From: Patiria miniata
Taxonomy: Eukaryota; Echinodermata; Asteroidea; Valvatida; Asterinidae
NCBI RefSeq assembly: GCF_015706575.1
Contig: NW_024037054.1
Coordinates: forward strand, 186,001 to 250,000
DNA: 64,000 nt
Reading direction: 5' to 3'
Part shown: in pieces, positions 1-12,400 of the stretch
Numbering within the stretch: position 1 is the first letter of the stretch
How the letters are laid out: the number at the start of each line of letters is the position of its first letter
Notes under the pieces: generated by a model
The model's input: only the letters and a program-made list of their open reading frames with translations
What the model was told of the DNA's origin: nothing
Databases searched by the model: none
Program-made: the position numbers and the translations under genes

Positions 1-1
1 A

Positions 2-1797
2 ATACGCCGATGACACGACCATCTTTTTTAAAGACAAAAACTCCATCATGGGTGTACTAAATGAAGTTGGTATTTTCGAAAAAGTGGCGGGTTTAGAGAT
101 TAACCTCAATAAAACAGAAGGTCTATGGCTAGGCAAAGGTAATAATAATTGTGATCTTGCCGGTGTCATATGAAAGTCCGACTCGTATGAAAATCTGACT
201 CTTTTTCCCTTTTATTGGTTAAACCCTCTCACGTGACCGGTCCCTCTCCTAATTATCTATGCATGAGCATGCGCAATACCACCAATGAGTCCGTATTTCA
301 TAAAACCTAAATTCATGCTACACCGGTATAAAATGGCCAGTGGACCCTTTTAAGTGATTAGGTGTGTATTTCGGCAGAAGCCAAGAGAAGTTGAGAGAGC
401 AGAATTGGAACAGTAAGGTTACCAAGTTAAAAAGAATTTTGAATGCTTGGAGAACTAGACACCTAAGTTTGGTCGAATTACAATCGTTAAAACACTCGGT
501 GTTTCTCAAATTATGTATAATGCTAGTGTGTTGCATGTACCAGACTCAGTCATCAAAGCTGTAGAACGAATGCTCTATCATTTTGTTTGGAATTCAAAAT
601 GTGATAAGGTGAAACGAGACACAATGACGTATGATTGATACTCAGTCTCAAATTAAAGCACTGAAGGATCCTGGGAATGTCTAGCTAAGAAAGTTCTTTC
701 TCCGTATGGAGGAGTTCCGTTAATATTTCAATTTAGCTGTCTTCCTGCTGATATTGTTAAAATGTTGGATATATCAAGTTGTTCTGTACCTAGGCTCTAC
801 ACAGATTTGTTATGGTTCTGGTTCGAAATCAAAGATCAAAATATCGGTGTCTTTGGTTTGCAACTAGATCCCACAGAAATAAGAAACCAGATCCTGTGGG
901 GTAACAGTCTAATACGTGGGCCTAGTAATGGTAATCCGATTATCCTCAAACGCTGGATTGAATCAGATATTGTGTTTGTGGGAGACCTTTGTCCTAATGG
1001 TTTTGTTCCTTGCAAAGACATTTGGAATCAGCTCATCTGTAAAAGAAACCACATCGCCGAGACTTTTCAGATTAGAAAGGCAATTCCGTACATCTGGATC
1101 AAAACTGAAAGCTGCTACTCCACCTCAATTCAATGCTCCGAATACTGATGAAATAGTTGTTAATTCGGAAAATAACACTACCATCCTAAATAAGCTGAAA
1201 ACCAAGGTAATTTACAACATTTTTGTGAAGAAACAGTGTATGGTTAGCAAAAGTGAAATTTACTGGAAAACTGTTTTTCAGCTTCCGCATGACTTTAACT
1301 GGAAACAAGTCTGGAGTTTTAAAATTAAAAAAGTGTCGATAAATAAATATAAAGCTTTTTGTTTTAAGGTACTGTACAACATACTTCCTACTAAATCGAA
1401 TTTATCCAGGTGGAATCTAGACAACTCATGCAACTGCGACATTTGTAATGAGTATGACAATCTAAACCATTTTTTGTTTTCACGCAAACATCTGGTTCAT
1501 TTTTGGAAACGTGTAAATCACACTATTTTATCTGTTAATTCTAACTTTAAGAAAGACATCAGTTTCAAAGAGATTGTGCTAGGAAATAGCACTAACGACA
1601 ACAATTTCGATAATGTCAACCTTTTTATAATTATTGCCTCTTTTACTGTTTTCAAATGTAGGGTCATCAACACACATAATTCTAAGACAATTCTTAACCT
1701 CGTGTTTCTTTGGATGACATTTGTAAATGAACTTAAATTTACTGAATCCCTCTTACCAAATTTCAATGTATCTGTCTTCTGTGATTTAAGTTTGTAG
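2..1797 (+). pseudogene. LINE ORF2 remnant (RT fragment and C-terminal region), Tx1/L1-like
   Basis: Reading from base 3, the frame starts at the catalytic YADD box of a reverse transcriptase and continues through a ‘GLEINLNKTEGLWLG’ block typical of LINE ORF2 just after the YADD motif. After an inserted element (160-326) the same ORF2 resumes with WPVDPFK, a stop codon, then LGVYFGRSQEKL at about 360-400. Open pieces follow at 762-1148 and 916-1797. The last has a CxxC…H…C zinc-knuckle-like block (CDICNEYDNLNHFLF) in which the final Cys appears replaced by Arg, then a hydrophobic C-terminus ending at 1795. Several frameshifts and stops show it is dead. Clade assignment (Tx1/L1 type) is by pattern only. 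Confidence 0.8.
160..326. mobile_element. 167-bp inverted-repeat element (MITE-like) inserted in the LINE
   Basis: The LINE reading frame stops making sense at 160 and resumes at 327. The inserted segment starts CCGGTGTcATatga and ends tcATgctACACCGG, so its ends are imperfect inverted repeats (CCGGTGT outermost). No open reading frame. No clear target duplication could be read, so the class is unknown. Confidence 0.55.
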
Positions 1798-3590
1798 AGT
1801 ATTATTTCAATGTGTAACTAAGTGATGTTTTTGTTAATATTTATTGTTAGAGGAATGCGAATAATAAAAGGCCTGGAAAGGGCAAAAGAGAAAAAATATA
1901 TTGCGCTAATTATAAAGCGTTTACAGGTTCCAGAGACACGACCATCACTCCCTCAGTCTGGCTTCCAGTCTCACAATTATAAAATTACAACACCGTCTGC
2001 AAAATGGTGCCCGACTAAATTCAGTGCAATTATATGGGAGTCCAGAGAGGCCACATAAAGCTTATACTCGATCGTAACCCCATCTAAAAAATGTGCAGCA
2101 GCAGGATTGCAGTCAAACCAGTGCATGCAGTGAGTTTGGCGGTTTTGAGACATCATCTTACATTGAAAAAAAATACTTTTTAATTTGCCGACGCGCATGG
2201 CTACGGCGACGCGCGCGCATACCAGAAACCGGAGACTTTTTTTGGCCTAGTATAAATTCTGTGAATTTGTAACAGTTCTCTTTGATTGATCATTTGATAA
2301 GTTTATTCGTTTTACTTGATATGTTATAGCCTTTTATCTTAGCTTAGTTTATTCCAGTAGCTAGCCTTTTCTTTATTTTCTCTATATCCAAGTGTTCAAT
2401 CTTCTATATTCCTTTTTGTTTTAAGATTAATTTGATTATTCAGGATCTTGGTAATTTTCGTCCTGATTAACTTTTACTTTCTTATTTTGAGTCATTCATA
2501 TTCCCTGAATTGTTTTAAGTGTTATTATGCAACAGGTGTAACCTTGTCATGCCTGAGGCATTGGTCTTGGTACAATGTCCTTGGGGTGTACTTCTGTGTA
2601 AAAAAAAAACACCTACGTAAGCACGCGTACTTGTGGTAGAGGGCATTGACCAGCACTGGTGACCATGACAACGATACGCACAGCCTATTGTTTAAAGAGA
2701 CTTTCGCTTTGATTATTTGAAGATCCATTTACTTATTATTTTATGAAGTTAATATTTATGTTCACTTGACCACTGAACTGCATCAGAGACAGGTTGTTGG
2801 TAGCACCCTGCTCCTCTGTTTTACTGTCTCTGTCTCCTCATAGTTATTGAACCTGCCATTATGTTCATCCTCTGTCCTGCAACAGCACAGACAGCCTTTC
2901 GTAGGCCTATACTATACTGGACAGTTGTGAGATTTGGCGTAGCCACGTGCATTCGTCAACTGGCAGCTGGAGAAGGGGTATAGATATATCCTTTTGGACC
3001 CCTTTTCGTCAAGTCATCTTCATTCTCATTGTTTACAGCACAGTGAGAGTAAATGTCTTCAAGTTTCCTTCAGCATCAAGTCAACAAATCCCCCTACTCT
3101 ATTATTTCCGTCAAGTCAAGCCAAGTCACTGAGTCAAGTTTCCAAGTCAAGTCAAGCCAAGTCTACACAACTTCTCATCAAGATAGACCCCTTAATTACC
3201 TTCCCTTAAATATTCATTGAATAATTGTATCATTTTGTTTATTATTTTAGAACCCTGGGTTTTCATTTTATAATATAGATATTCTCCATAGTGGGGATAT
3301 TTATATAAGCATACAGCGTGTGAAAACTGTTCTCTATTTAGCCGGAAAAGAATAAATTCAACTGGTTTTAGCCAAATTATAAAAAAGCGTAACTAGTAAA
3401 AATTAATTGTGTCGGCGTGTGCACATTGACTAATCATGCCCGCTACAAATGAATAAAGCCAGAGACTTCTGGTTGGATCTCTCTATTTTTTTTTTTTTAA
3501 TTAATATCCAAACTCCAGAATATACTTTTTCTTGAAGGGGGCCATCCTAGTATCGCTCAAATATGACACAGGTCTGTTCCCACAACCGTA
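1798..3590. other. Non-coding flank, no gene seen
   Basis: AT-rich sequence after the LINE stop codon. A CG-rich patch at about 2190-2220 has GACGCGC repeats. At 3050-3165 there are repeated ‘TCAAGTCAAGCCAAGTCA’-like pentamer (CAAGT) runs. Short open frames show no recognisable domain or splice-bounded exon. Confidence 0.4.
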
Positions 3591-3599
3591 TTGGGATAA

Positions 3600-3821
3600 T
3601 GTTCTTACTGCACGGAGTGCATAATAATTGTGCAATGTCCTCTGCCAGTAAATCAGGATATTCATAGAATTAAGATTAAACCAACTTGTGTTCATTACAA
3701 ACACTGGAGTAACAACGGTGTTTTCTTTGTGTGTAATCTTGAAAGGGGAGACTTTCTTACCTTGGTTAAGTTTATGACTAAATGTAATGTTAAGAATAAT
3801 TTTCTTGAATATGGAGGGTAA
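3600..3821 (+). pseudogene. Short LINE ORF2-like C-terminal scrap
   Basis: The + frame (from about 3630) reads HYKHWSNNGVFFVCNLERGD followed by FLTLVKF and NNFLEYGG. This pattern (short hydrophobic block, then FLTL..F..K..V..NFLEY.G) resembles the region downstream of RT in Tx1/L1-type ORF2, comparable to VGDLCPNGFVPCKDIWNQL in the first LINE. No flanking intact domain; weak call. Confidence 0.35.
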
Positions 3822-3945
3822 TTAAGGCCATAAAAACTCTTTTGGTACTGCGTTGATAGGTACCAGTAGGGCACATATCTGCTTCCCTTTTAGCTTTCAT
3901 TCTATTCAATTTTAGGCTACTCTTGGAGGACACAAAGGCTCCAAT

Positions 3946-4333
3946 CAGGCGCGGATCCGGGGGGGGGTCAATCCCCCCCCTCCCAGCTCTGGCAAACTAT
4001 TTCAAAAATTAAAAATTATGCGAACCCCCCCCCCCCCCCCCCCCCCGCTCCGACACCCAAAAAATTATACTGGTAATAATGTCCGCCTGTGCACAAAATA
4101 CTGACATAGCCAGCTTGGTTAGGGGGTATTTATACACTATCCGCAATATTGTGTTAATAATCGTCAGATTTGAACAGCGCCCCCATTGAAAGTATGGTAG
4201 GAGTCCCCCCCCCCCTCTCCTATTGATTTCGGGGGCCAAGTGTCCGGAGAAAAACAAAACAAAACCTGTCTACATTTCAAACATGTTGAAACCCCCTCCC
4301 CCCTCTTTGCACAAATTCCTGGATCCGCCCCTG
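3946..4333. mobile_element. 388-bp non-autonomous DNA element with TIRs and 5-bp TSD
   Basis: Left end CAGGCGCGGATCC and right end GGATCCGCCCCTG are inverted repeats with one mismatch. The element is flanked on both sides by CCAAT, which reads as a 5-bp target-site duplication. The interior carries long homopolymer C/G tracts (3960-3990, 4026-4046, 4205-4216). Related pieces with the same GGATCC ends or interior occur at 8185-8509 and 33110-33230. Confidence 0.6.
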
Positions 4334-4430
4334 CCAATCGCATTTGCAACATCTGCTTAAAAAAGTAGTCTGTATTAATGTATTGCTAAAGTGGGATAAT
4401 ACTTTGTAATAATCAGCGGTACAAGCGACA

Positions 4431-4910
4431 CTACATGGTGTCCCAATAAACAATGTGCATGAAGAAATCGCTGATTTTCTCAAAAGTTGGTCAGACTAGC
4501 TAATCAAATTGTATAGCATTTTCAAGCCTATGGTCTGGATTATAATTGGTGAAAAAAATCAAGAAAATGCAACGATGCAAACCGTACCAGAGATATCTTT
4601 AATTTGGTAAGGCTATGTATTTTTCAACCTGTACAACGTAACTTCCACACTTAGTATATATTTGCTTGTATACAGCGTGTCTCAATAAACATTGTGCATG
4701 AAGAAGTCGCTGATTTGCTCAAAAGGTGGTCATACTAGCAAATCAAATTTTATATTATTTTAAAGCCTATCTTGTTTATAATTGGTGAAAATATAAAGAA
4801 AATCCATCAATGCAAACCAGAGATATCGTTGATTTTGTAAGGCTACATTATTTTCCTCCTGCACAATTAGAATCTTGTATTTAAGCATGTTAACACAGAA
4901 CGTCAAAAGG
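4431..4910. repeat. Tandem pair of about 240-bp repeat units
   Basis: Two diverged copies start at 4431 (ctacatggtgtcccaataaa) and 4671 (tacagcgtgtctcaataaac). Both continue with ATGTGCATGAAGAA, then CAAATCAAATT, TATAATTGGTGAAAA, ATGCAAACC and CAGAGATATC at matching offsets. The starts resemble the ends of the inverted-repeat element at 58851-59358 (TACAGCGTGTCCCAAAA), so these may be truncated transposon copies. Confidence 0.55.
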
Positions 4911-4934
4911 GTAAGCAACGTTGACGCTCGAGTA

Positions 4935-5120
4935 ATTTGAATGTATAAATTGCTCCGTTTCATCTTAAGTGGGGTCTGGGAACCAGACTGCAAAAACATG
5001 ATTGGTTTTCTTGGTTTTTCCAGCATATACAAGCCCAAAACGTGAAAAAGTCAGTTTAACAACAATATTTGCCATTAACATACTAATCCTTCAAATCCAT
5101 TTATTTCTGAGAATTGCAGC
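4935..5120. repeat. Dispersed repeat, copy 1 (copy 2 at 56466-56640)
   Basis: This stretch shares long matches with 56466-56640 in the same orientation: CATCTTAAGTGGGGTC, GGGAACCAGACT, ACATGATTGGTTTTCTTG, CAAGCCCAAAACGTG and TTTCTGA(g/a)AATTGCAGC. It directly follows the 240-bp duplicated unit and may be part of the same element. Confidence 0.6.
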
Positions 5121-5842
5121 GTTTAAAATGTGATTAAAAGTCCAACCGATGTTTACATGAAGAAGCTTGGCTCGAGCGGGCCACCTTACATTTCAGCACA
5201 TGTTCCAAAAGTTTGATCACACACTGCTTATAAATGATTTTCTCAAAATAATTCTTGTCTCAAGAAAGTTGAATTTTCGTGTTTCACTCCATGGAAATGG
5301 ACAGGTCGGTGAGGACATTACTTGCGCTAATGGACAGCGCCATCTATTGACAAAAAAACAGTTCATGTTTGCAGTATATTGTTTGACAGGTGTATCTACA
5401 CATATGTACATGTATAAGGGCCAACCACGCTCAGCAAACAGCCGTTCACGTGCACAACCGCGGGTCGATTTTTACGACTGCTATTCATGGTTTTACGACC
5501 CTAAATCCTTCCATTCTGGAATAGAAATGGTTAACAGGCCTGGTCTATGCATTAAGGCAGCTATTAATGCGCAACGTTAGGGAAGCAGCGATTACACTGA
5601 TCATACCGAAGTTATCCTCCTGATTGTCGAGTTTGTGTGAAAAGTGCACACCAAATATTCATCGTTCTTGTTGTTGTTTTGAGTGGGTGGGGATCACCAT
5701 CACTCAGTTGCCCGTGTGTGCTGATTTTGAGCACGCACTTCCCCTGATCCACATTTTGGGCCAATCTACCACAAGCCGGCAGCGTCGGTTTAGATCCCGG
5801 TCTACACTCACGTCATCTAGTTGCTGTACCTATCGTACGGAG

Positions 5843-5911
5843 ATGTTTCGACGCCAGAAAGCTCCGCCTGTATGGGTTTGGTTAACAGTGGTGACATGGC
5901 TTGCCTACTTG
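5843..5911 (+). CDS. NGFR: NGFR-like exon 1 (signal peptide)
   Basis: Codes for 23 residues beginning MFRRQKAPP followed by the hydrophobic stretch VWVWLTVVTWLAYL. It ends at a consensus donor (G|GTAAGT at 5911/5912), phase 0, which fits exon 2. In vertebrate NGFR the first coding exon also carries only the signal peptide. Linking it to exon 2 across 11.9 kb is inference. Confidence 0.6.
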
Positions 5912-6446
5912 GTAAGTTCTGTTTGCGCTATGCACACTTCAAATTAGCTTCCTATCCTTGTTCGAGATTTGATTTTGAGAGTGCAACAAAATGTGTTCAG
6001 TGCTAGGCATGCTGTTAGTTTTGAATACATTGTATATATGAAATACACTTGAGATATTAATTTATTCATCTGGTGAAGAAAAATTATTTTACTTATTTTA
6101 GATGGTTGTATTAACTAGTGCCATTATGATTAACGACAACACACCTGGACCCCATTTGAAATTAAAAAAAGAACAAATATGTTTTTATCGGAACATCCTT
6201 ACTACACCACGGACCATACACAGAACCGGACCTAAACAATTTTTATAGTGTCCATGTACCATGTATATTTGAATTGTGATTTGATAACGTCCGGACCAGG
6301 GTACGGGTGTTGTGTTTACTGTTGCATAACTACAATAGTTTAACCATGGAGGAATAAGAATTCTTATTCCTCCATGGTTTAACTCATCAAGCAATCATCA
6401 AGCAATCCTTATCAAGCTCATCAAGCAATCCTTATCATCCGACACC

Positions 6447-6477
<31 letters not shown>

Positions 6478-9400
6478 AAACACCCACACATACACTCCTC
6501 TTTCTAAATGGCCGATTTGCTTTCCAAGTACCATGGTACACGTTCATGGAAATGAAATCCAGGGCATGCGGTACCCCAACAAGTGTGCATACTTTTTCTC
6601 AATACAGTATCCACTGAGCTGAAACTTTCACAAGTTTGTGCACCCGCCTTGAAATGATTCTATCGGACAATTTTGTATGATTTTTACCTGATTTATTGTT
6701 AATTTAAACAAACATGGAAATTGGAAGAATGTTTGCCCAAACGTGCTACAGATGGTTGGTATTACCACCGTTCGGCACAATGGGCAGCCGAGATTGCTCG
6801 ACGCTGCGACTTAGTCTGGTTCCCTGACTTCAAGATCCCCGACGGTACATTATAATCGTTAGCCATATAGCCGTGTACGTGCATTATAATATTATACTCG
6901 AGGCCGTAAACAGCTTTTGGGCATATACTGGGCATCAAATTTTGTCAGTGTAAACTTCGATTTAAATGAAGTTCAAACTTGTCAAGGACTGATTTACCAA
7001 ACACGCAGTCATTTCTTTGGAAAATACAACAATGTCACACGTAGTCAATTATAAAACCGAGCCCTCGCGAACAAATGCGATCGTTGACAGCGAAAGATGC
7101 AAGTTTGGAAATTTCTAACATTTTCGGAAGCGAGACTAGACTCTACCCTTTTTGGTGACGAAAATATGCGCCTACTGCACATAGAAGAGTTAAAATCATT
7201 AATACAGTTGACATAGTTGCACCTACAATTGTTTCGTTTTAATCGTATGCTCATTCTTTTCGATTAGGTTGGATTGTTTTCAATAAGCATTTTCTGACTG
7301 CACTTTGGTAGCTTTCCCCTGATACCACTTGACATCGGTTTGAACTAAATCAACATGCAAAGAAGTGGATAATGTACTCAGTCGGCATGATCAAATACGC
7401 AGGACGGCAAATGTTATCCAAAGACCCTGAGGCGCATTCGGCGGCATCAATAATTGCATTACTAGCCTATAGAGAAACAAACGGAGATATTATCCTCATA
7501 GCGCACGCAGCCCTCACACACAATGGACGGAGAAATACTTGCATCCTACGTGGATACGATAGCAGTCAGCGCATACCAAATCAATAGAAAGTTTTATAAA
7601 CATTCTTTTGTCGGAAAATTTTCTGTGTGCTTTTCATTTATTTCCTAAAAGGATCAGTTCATAGGTCCATGCAATAACAATGTCTGCGATTGGGATGACA
7701 AATTCCAGCAACTCCTGCTTACTTTGCGTTGTACTTGCTATATCTTGACCAAGAAAATCGGTATTAAAATGTAATTGAACTATGCATGTAATTACAAATC
7801 ATTTGGTGCATCTTATCCGTGTCTTAAGCATATTATAAAATGGCTTTTAATCTGACAGCACTACTTTCTCAAAGTTTGTTTTTATAATGTCTGATGGTAA
7901 TGATAGTCGTACCATTCTTTCACTTATTTTATTCCAATTCTACGTGCTTATTAGTGACGAAGGCGTTCATTTCTTGATGTCAGCTCAGATTATGTCTCGA
8001 AAAGTTCCTTCGGCCCCGAGGTCTTCAGTTTATGTCGCTTCAGAGGATTAACCTGGACTGAGAGTACAACATACATGTATAATGGTTTTTCTCAACTGGC
8101 CCGAAAGTTTGTGAATACAGCAAATGGTGATCATTTTGATTGGATATATCCTTAAGGGGTTCCAAATTGCTGCTATACATGACCCACGGCGGATCCGGGG
8201 GGGGGGGGCAAAGGGGGTCATGCCCCCTTCGTAAACGAATCCATTTTTTTTTTATATAAGTGACGTCGCAAAAAATGGCAGCCAATGCGTACACCACCAT
8301 CTTTTCCTAAAAATGAAAATTGGTTAAAGTGGTCAGTAATTGCCTCAGATCACACCACAGAGCATCTAGAATCCAACAAATTTCCGGGGCCCCTAACCTA
8401 AGCAGGCCGCGCCCCGAACCCGAAGCCGTTAATTTTGGGACCCACTTTTTGGGGGACGGCAAATTTTTTTTTTGGGCCTCCAAAAAATTGTGTTCTGGAT
8501 CCACCCTTGTGCTAAAAAGGTTTTTGTTTTTAATGGAATAAAAGCATATTGATCGTTTTAATTATATTTTTCCAGGAAATTGTAGTTTTAAGTCAATGGA
8601 TGTGATAAAATAACATGTCACAGGTTCCTTAATATTAAGATGTAAATACATCTTAATACATCTTAATACGTCTTAATACGTCTTAATACGTCTTAATCGT
8701 ATGGCATTTAGGTATAACTTTGATCACAAGTTTGTAGAAATGAAACAAGGCTAATCATAAATGACGATTCAGTTCTTCTTGATGTTGTTTTTGTTTTTCA
8801 CTCGTTGTGGAGTCAATTTGTGGTTTACTATCCGTGTTTGTCCTTCAGGAGCAAATAATAAGCGATCAAGCGAGCGGCGTGTACACGGGACACCATGCCG
8901 GGACAAAAGTGAAACTGTAGCCATTGCTAACTGGAGCTGTGTGCATGGAATGCGTTTTGCAACGAGTTCCTACCAGCAGCTGTCAGTGCTAATTTGACCG
9001 CAAGCAGGCAGATGAACTTGCACTTATGCTAGCTCGTTTGATATTGAACTTTGTGGCTTTTCATCAGGCAGGCCCGACGGCTTTTCAATTACTCCAACAT
9101 GACTCTGTGTCGACCTTCTCAATTTGTTGTTTAGCAGAGTGGGCATTATAGTCTGGGTTAGGCTTGATACAAAAAGAAAATACAAAATGTATATGTGTGT
9201 AACTTAAATTTATCACGCAGGTGGAATATGGGTTCGTACATTTTGCTACCTTTATACGATCGAGACAACACGATCTTATTCCTTCGGCTGTAGTATTCAT
9301 TGGTCGCACAATTAGATCTGCTGTGTGCAGTAACGACTTATACATGGGTATAAACAAAATACAAATATAAAATAGAGGGCAGTTTATGTAAAAAGAGTTG

Positions 9401-12400
9401 CGGACTTTTTTTGCGGGATCCACTCGAGTTCAAACGATTCTGCTTCCACTTAGATTTGCCTTCATTTTAGTTTGCCACGATAGAACTGTAACGGAAACAG
9501 AATATTGGGATGGAAATACCAGACGAAATGGCGAAGTACGAAATGGGCATTGAATGAAATCTTGGATGAGAAAGTTTATGAAAAATGGTGGCCGGACTGT
9601 TCAAGCCTTAGTTTGCACGGACCGGGAAATGACACTGTGGGTGCTTAATACCTTCAAAGACCTTGATAAGAAAAATGGATTGTTATACGTGAATTTGTTA
9701 GAAGTGAAATAATGGTGATTACTAAAGTCGAACACTGCACAACAGTTGGATATTTCTTTCTGTATTATCCACGTGTCGCGCACGATTATTGTAAAATCGT
9801 TACATCGCGTGAACTGCCAAGTTAGCCACTTGACTTGGTTAGTATTGTACAGTAAGAATTGATCGGTATCTCAGCGGGAACTCAGTAGTTGTTGTTTGTA
9901 TTTTATTTTTCTCATTTAAAAAGAACAACGATGTTACCAATAATCGTATACAATTATGTACATTATAGCGATAAGGTTGTTTGAGGCCTCATTTAGTATT
10001 TGTCTTTTCGGCATATATCGTAGAGAAACAACATGCCCATAATGCGGTGTGTAGGCCTATGTGATAACGTAAGAAGTATATAAACGGTTATTGTCATTTT
10101 GTCACTAGCACATTTGATGAGGTATTGCGTGCCACTGTGAAACCCTTGAGGTATTTGGAGCAGATGTGATGAGATTTCAGCGGATAATCTGACCAACTGC
10201 AACACCTGCCTTCTGTCGGCCAGGCTTTGTGCATAGGCACAATACCTCCATCGTGCAATATTTTTTGGTTGGAAGCTGCATTGAAAAACTTGAGGTCATC
10301 GTATGCAGTAGGTTGTGTAAAATTATGTCAATATAACTTTATATATTAAGAGTTATTAAAACTTGGGACCAGACGGTTTAGGGTAAAAAAAATCATTCTA
10401 TTTTTAGCAAGACTTAACTTTCAGAGAATCAGTCCAGTGGAAACTCAGATTGAAAACGCGATGTATTCGTCTTGTCGCTGGTTTCAGTCGAGTGAACTGT
10501 CACTGGAAAAGAGCTCATTGTAACTCTTTGGAAATAAAAGAGTAGGTTAAGAAGGCGAGAGTATGCATGGTCATCACCGCTCAGTGCGCTAACATGTTGA
10601 TTTAAATGGCGTTTCTGGCAGGTTGCAAATGTAGCACTCCGTATTCTCTTTTAAAGTTTTAAAATATGGTTTGATTTTGTATCATAATTCATGTGTCTAT
10701 CATGTACTGCGTGTTCACTCAAGTGTAAGTAAACTTCTTAATAATCATTATAAAGGCGCCACATGTGATATGCAGTCAGTATAGCGTGCACTTCAACTGA
10801 CGAGTGGCAAGTCACACCACATCAGCTGGGGCCATCATTAGTACCACGGCAGACTCATTATTGAAATTCTGCTGTGAAATCTGGAAAGTGTAAATGGGAT
10901 AACATTATACTGCTGGGGAAAAAACGTAAGTGAGATCATGGAGCTATTGGTGAGATCAAAAGCAGAAAAATGCACTAGGCCTATAACTTTACATGTGGGC
11001 ATCCCTTCCATGCAGCACGGAGTCTTAGCTATGCAGTAATTAAATACATGTATTCCTATATTCCGTACTGGAAGGGACACTCCTGCAGTAAACTGGATAG
11101 GCGTCTCCATTCTGTGGCTGTCATTTCCTTCCCTCTTGCCTCAACTCTCCCCCTAAAATCTCTTCCCAATCTTCTCGCAGCTTTTCTCTGTCTGTTCTCC
11201 ATTTAAGCGCGATTTATGACATCCTTATCATCGTTCTTCACTGACCCACTCTCTCTGTCTCTCCGCCAATTTCATTTGCCGCGCCTGCTCACTCCGATGA
11301 AAAATGAATGAGTTAAATAGATAGCGGCGACTTCAAAGTAGACTAGCCCGCGTTTTCGGTCATAGCCGTAATGAAATCCTCGCTGCGGCTTCCCATAAAA
11401 GATGAAAGATGGCGGGTATTTTTTAATCACCCATTGATGAGGCGGTCTTTTCACAGCGGTCGTTCTCCCTGGAAAATTCACGAGGATAAGGCTTCGGTGC
11501 CGATGTGAATTTTATCTGCAGTTGATATTTTATGATCAAGGTAATGCGAGACATTAAAGGCAGTGAGTCATACTAGACCATGCATATTCCATGGAAATAA
11601 CCGTCCTTATTGTAACCGTGAACTGAATTTTAAGGCCTTTCTCGTGCGGCACATTGTAGCGAGTCAGCAGTAAATGCTATAGGATTCTATAAAGCTATAT
11701 AGCTTTCTGTTGGGATGATGCAACGAGACACGTGAGATTCTGTGTCAGAGAAGGGTCATTTTCTGCATCCAGGAAGTAGCATGGCACTTTTCAACGTTGT
11801 TTTCTCTTCGAATGCTATCGGCGTGACTAGATTAATATAACTGCCTTTAAAGGTAAATTTTCGTCCGCAGATCGCCAAAATATTATGTTTACTACAAATG
11901 TTTATTAAAAGGTCTTGGACACCGTCCACATAATGCCTTACATTTACGGAGAACATGTTGAAAAACCTGTCGCGACAGCGATTTCACCTTATTTAAGTAT
12001 TTTAAAGTTAAGTGAAGAAAGTCAACATTTTTGGAGCCATTGATTGTGTCAACATAAGAATTTCCTACTTTCAGTGATCTATCCAACTATTATAATCTCG
12101 TGGTAAACGCGTTTCAGCCTTAGATCTAGAAGGGCGCATTCTATTGAAAGTGTTCCTCTGCTGTTAGCCCGCATGTCATTCTGCCAAACAAACCCATAAT
12201 ATGCATTACGTCACGGTGATCAAAGAAAATAAACACTTCATTTTACCTTTTCTGTCTGAACTTAAGAGATGTTAAATACACCTTCATTATGAAAGAGAGG
12301 CTTCAGTAGTAAACGTATGCCACTCGAATAGATCTTTGCTAAAGTTTGGCAGCCAATCAGTCTAGCTTCTGGGTCGTCCGATACTGCAATTCCATGTAAA

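Noticed and set aside
5624..5842. Possible upstream start extending NGFR-like exon 1 by 73 residues
   Set aside because: The extension is Cys/Ser/Arg-rich and would bury the hydrophobic signal segment. The ATG at 5843 gives a normal signal peptide.
8185..8509. Poly-C/G blocks as a CRISPR-like or regulatory array
   Set aside because: No repeat-spacer regularity; they are homopolymers in transposon-like units of an animal genome.
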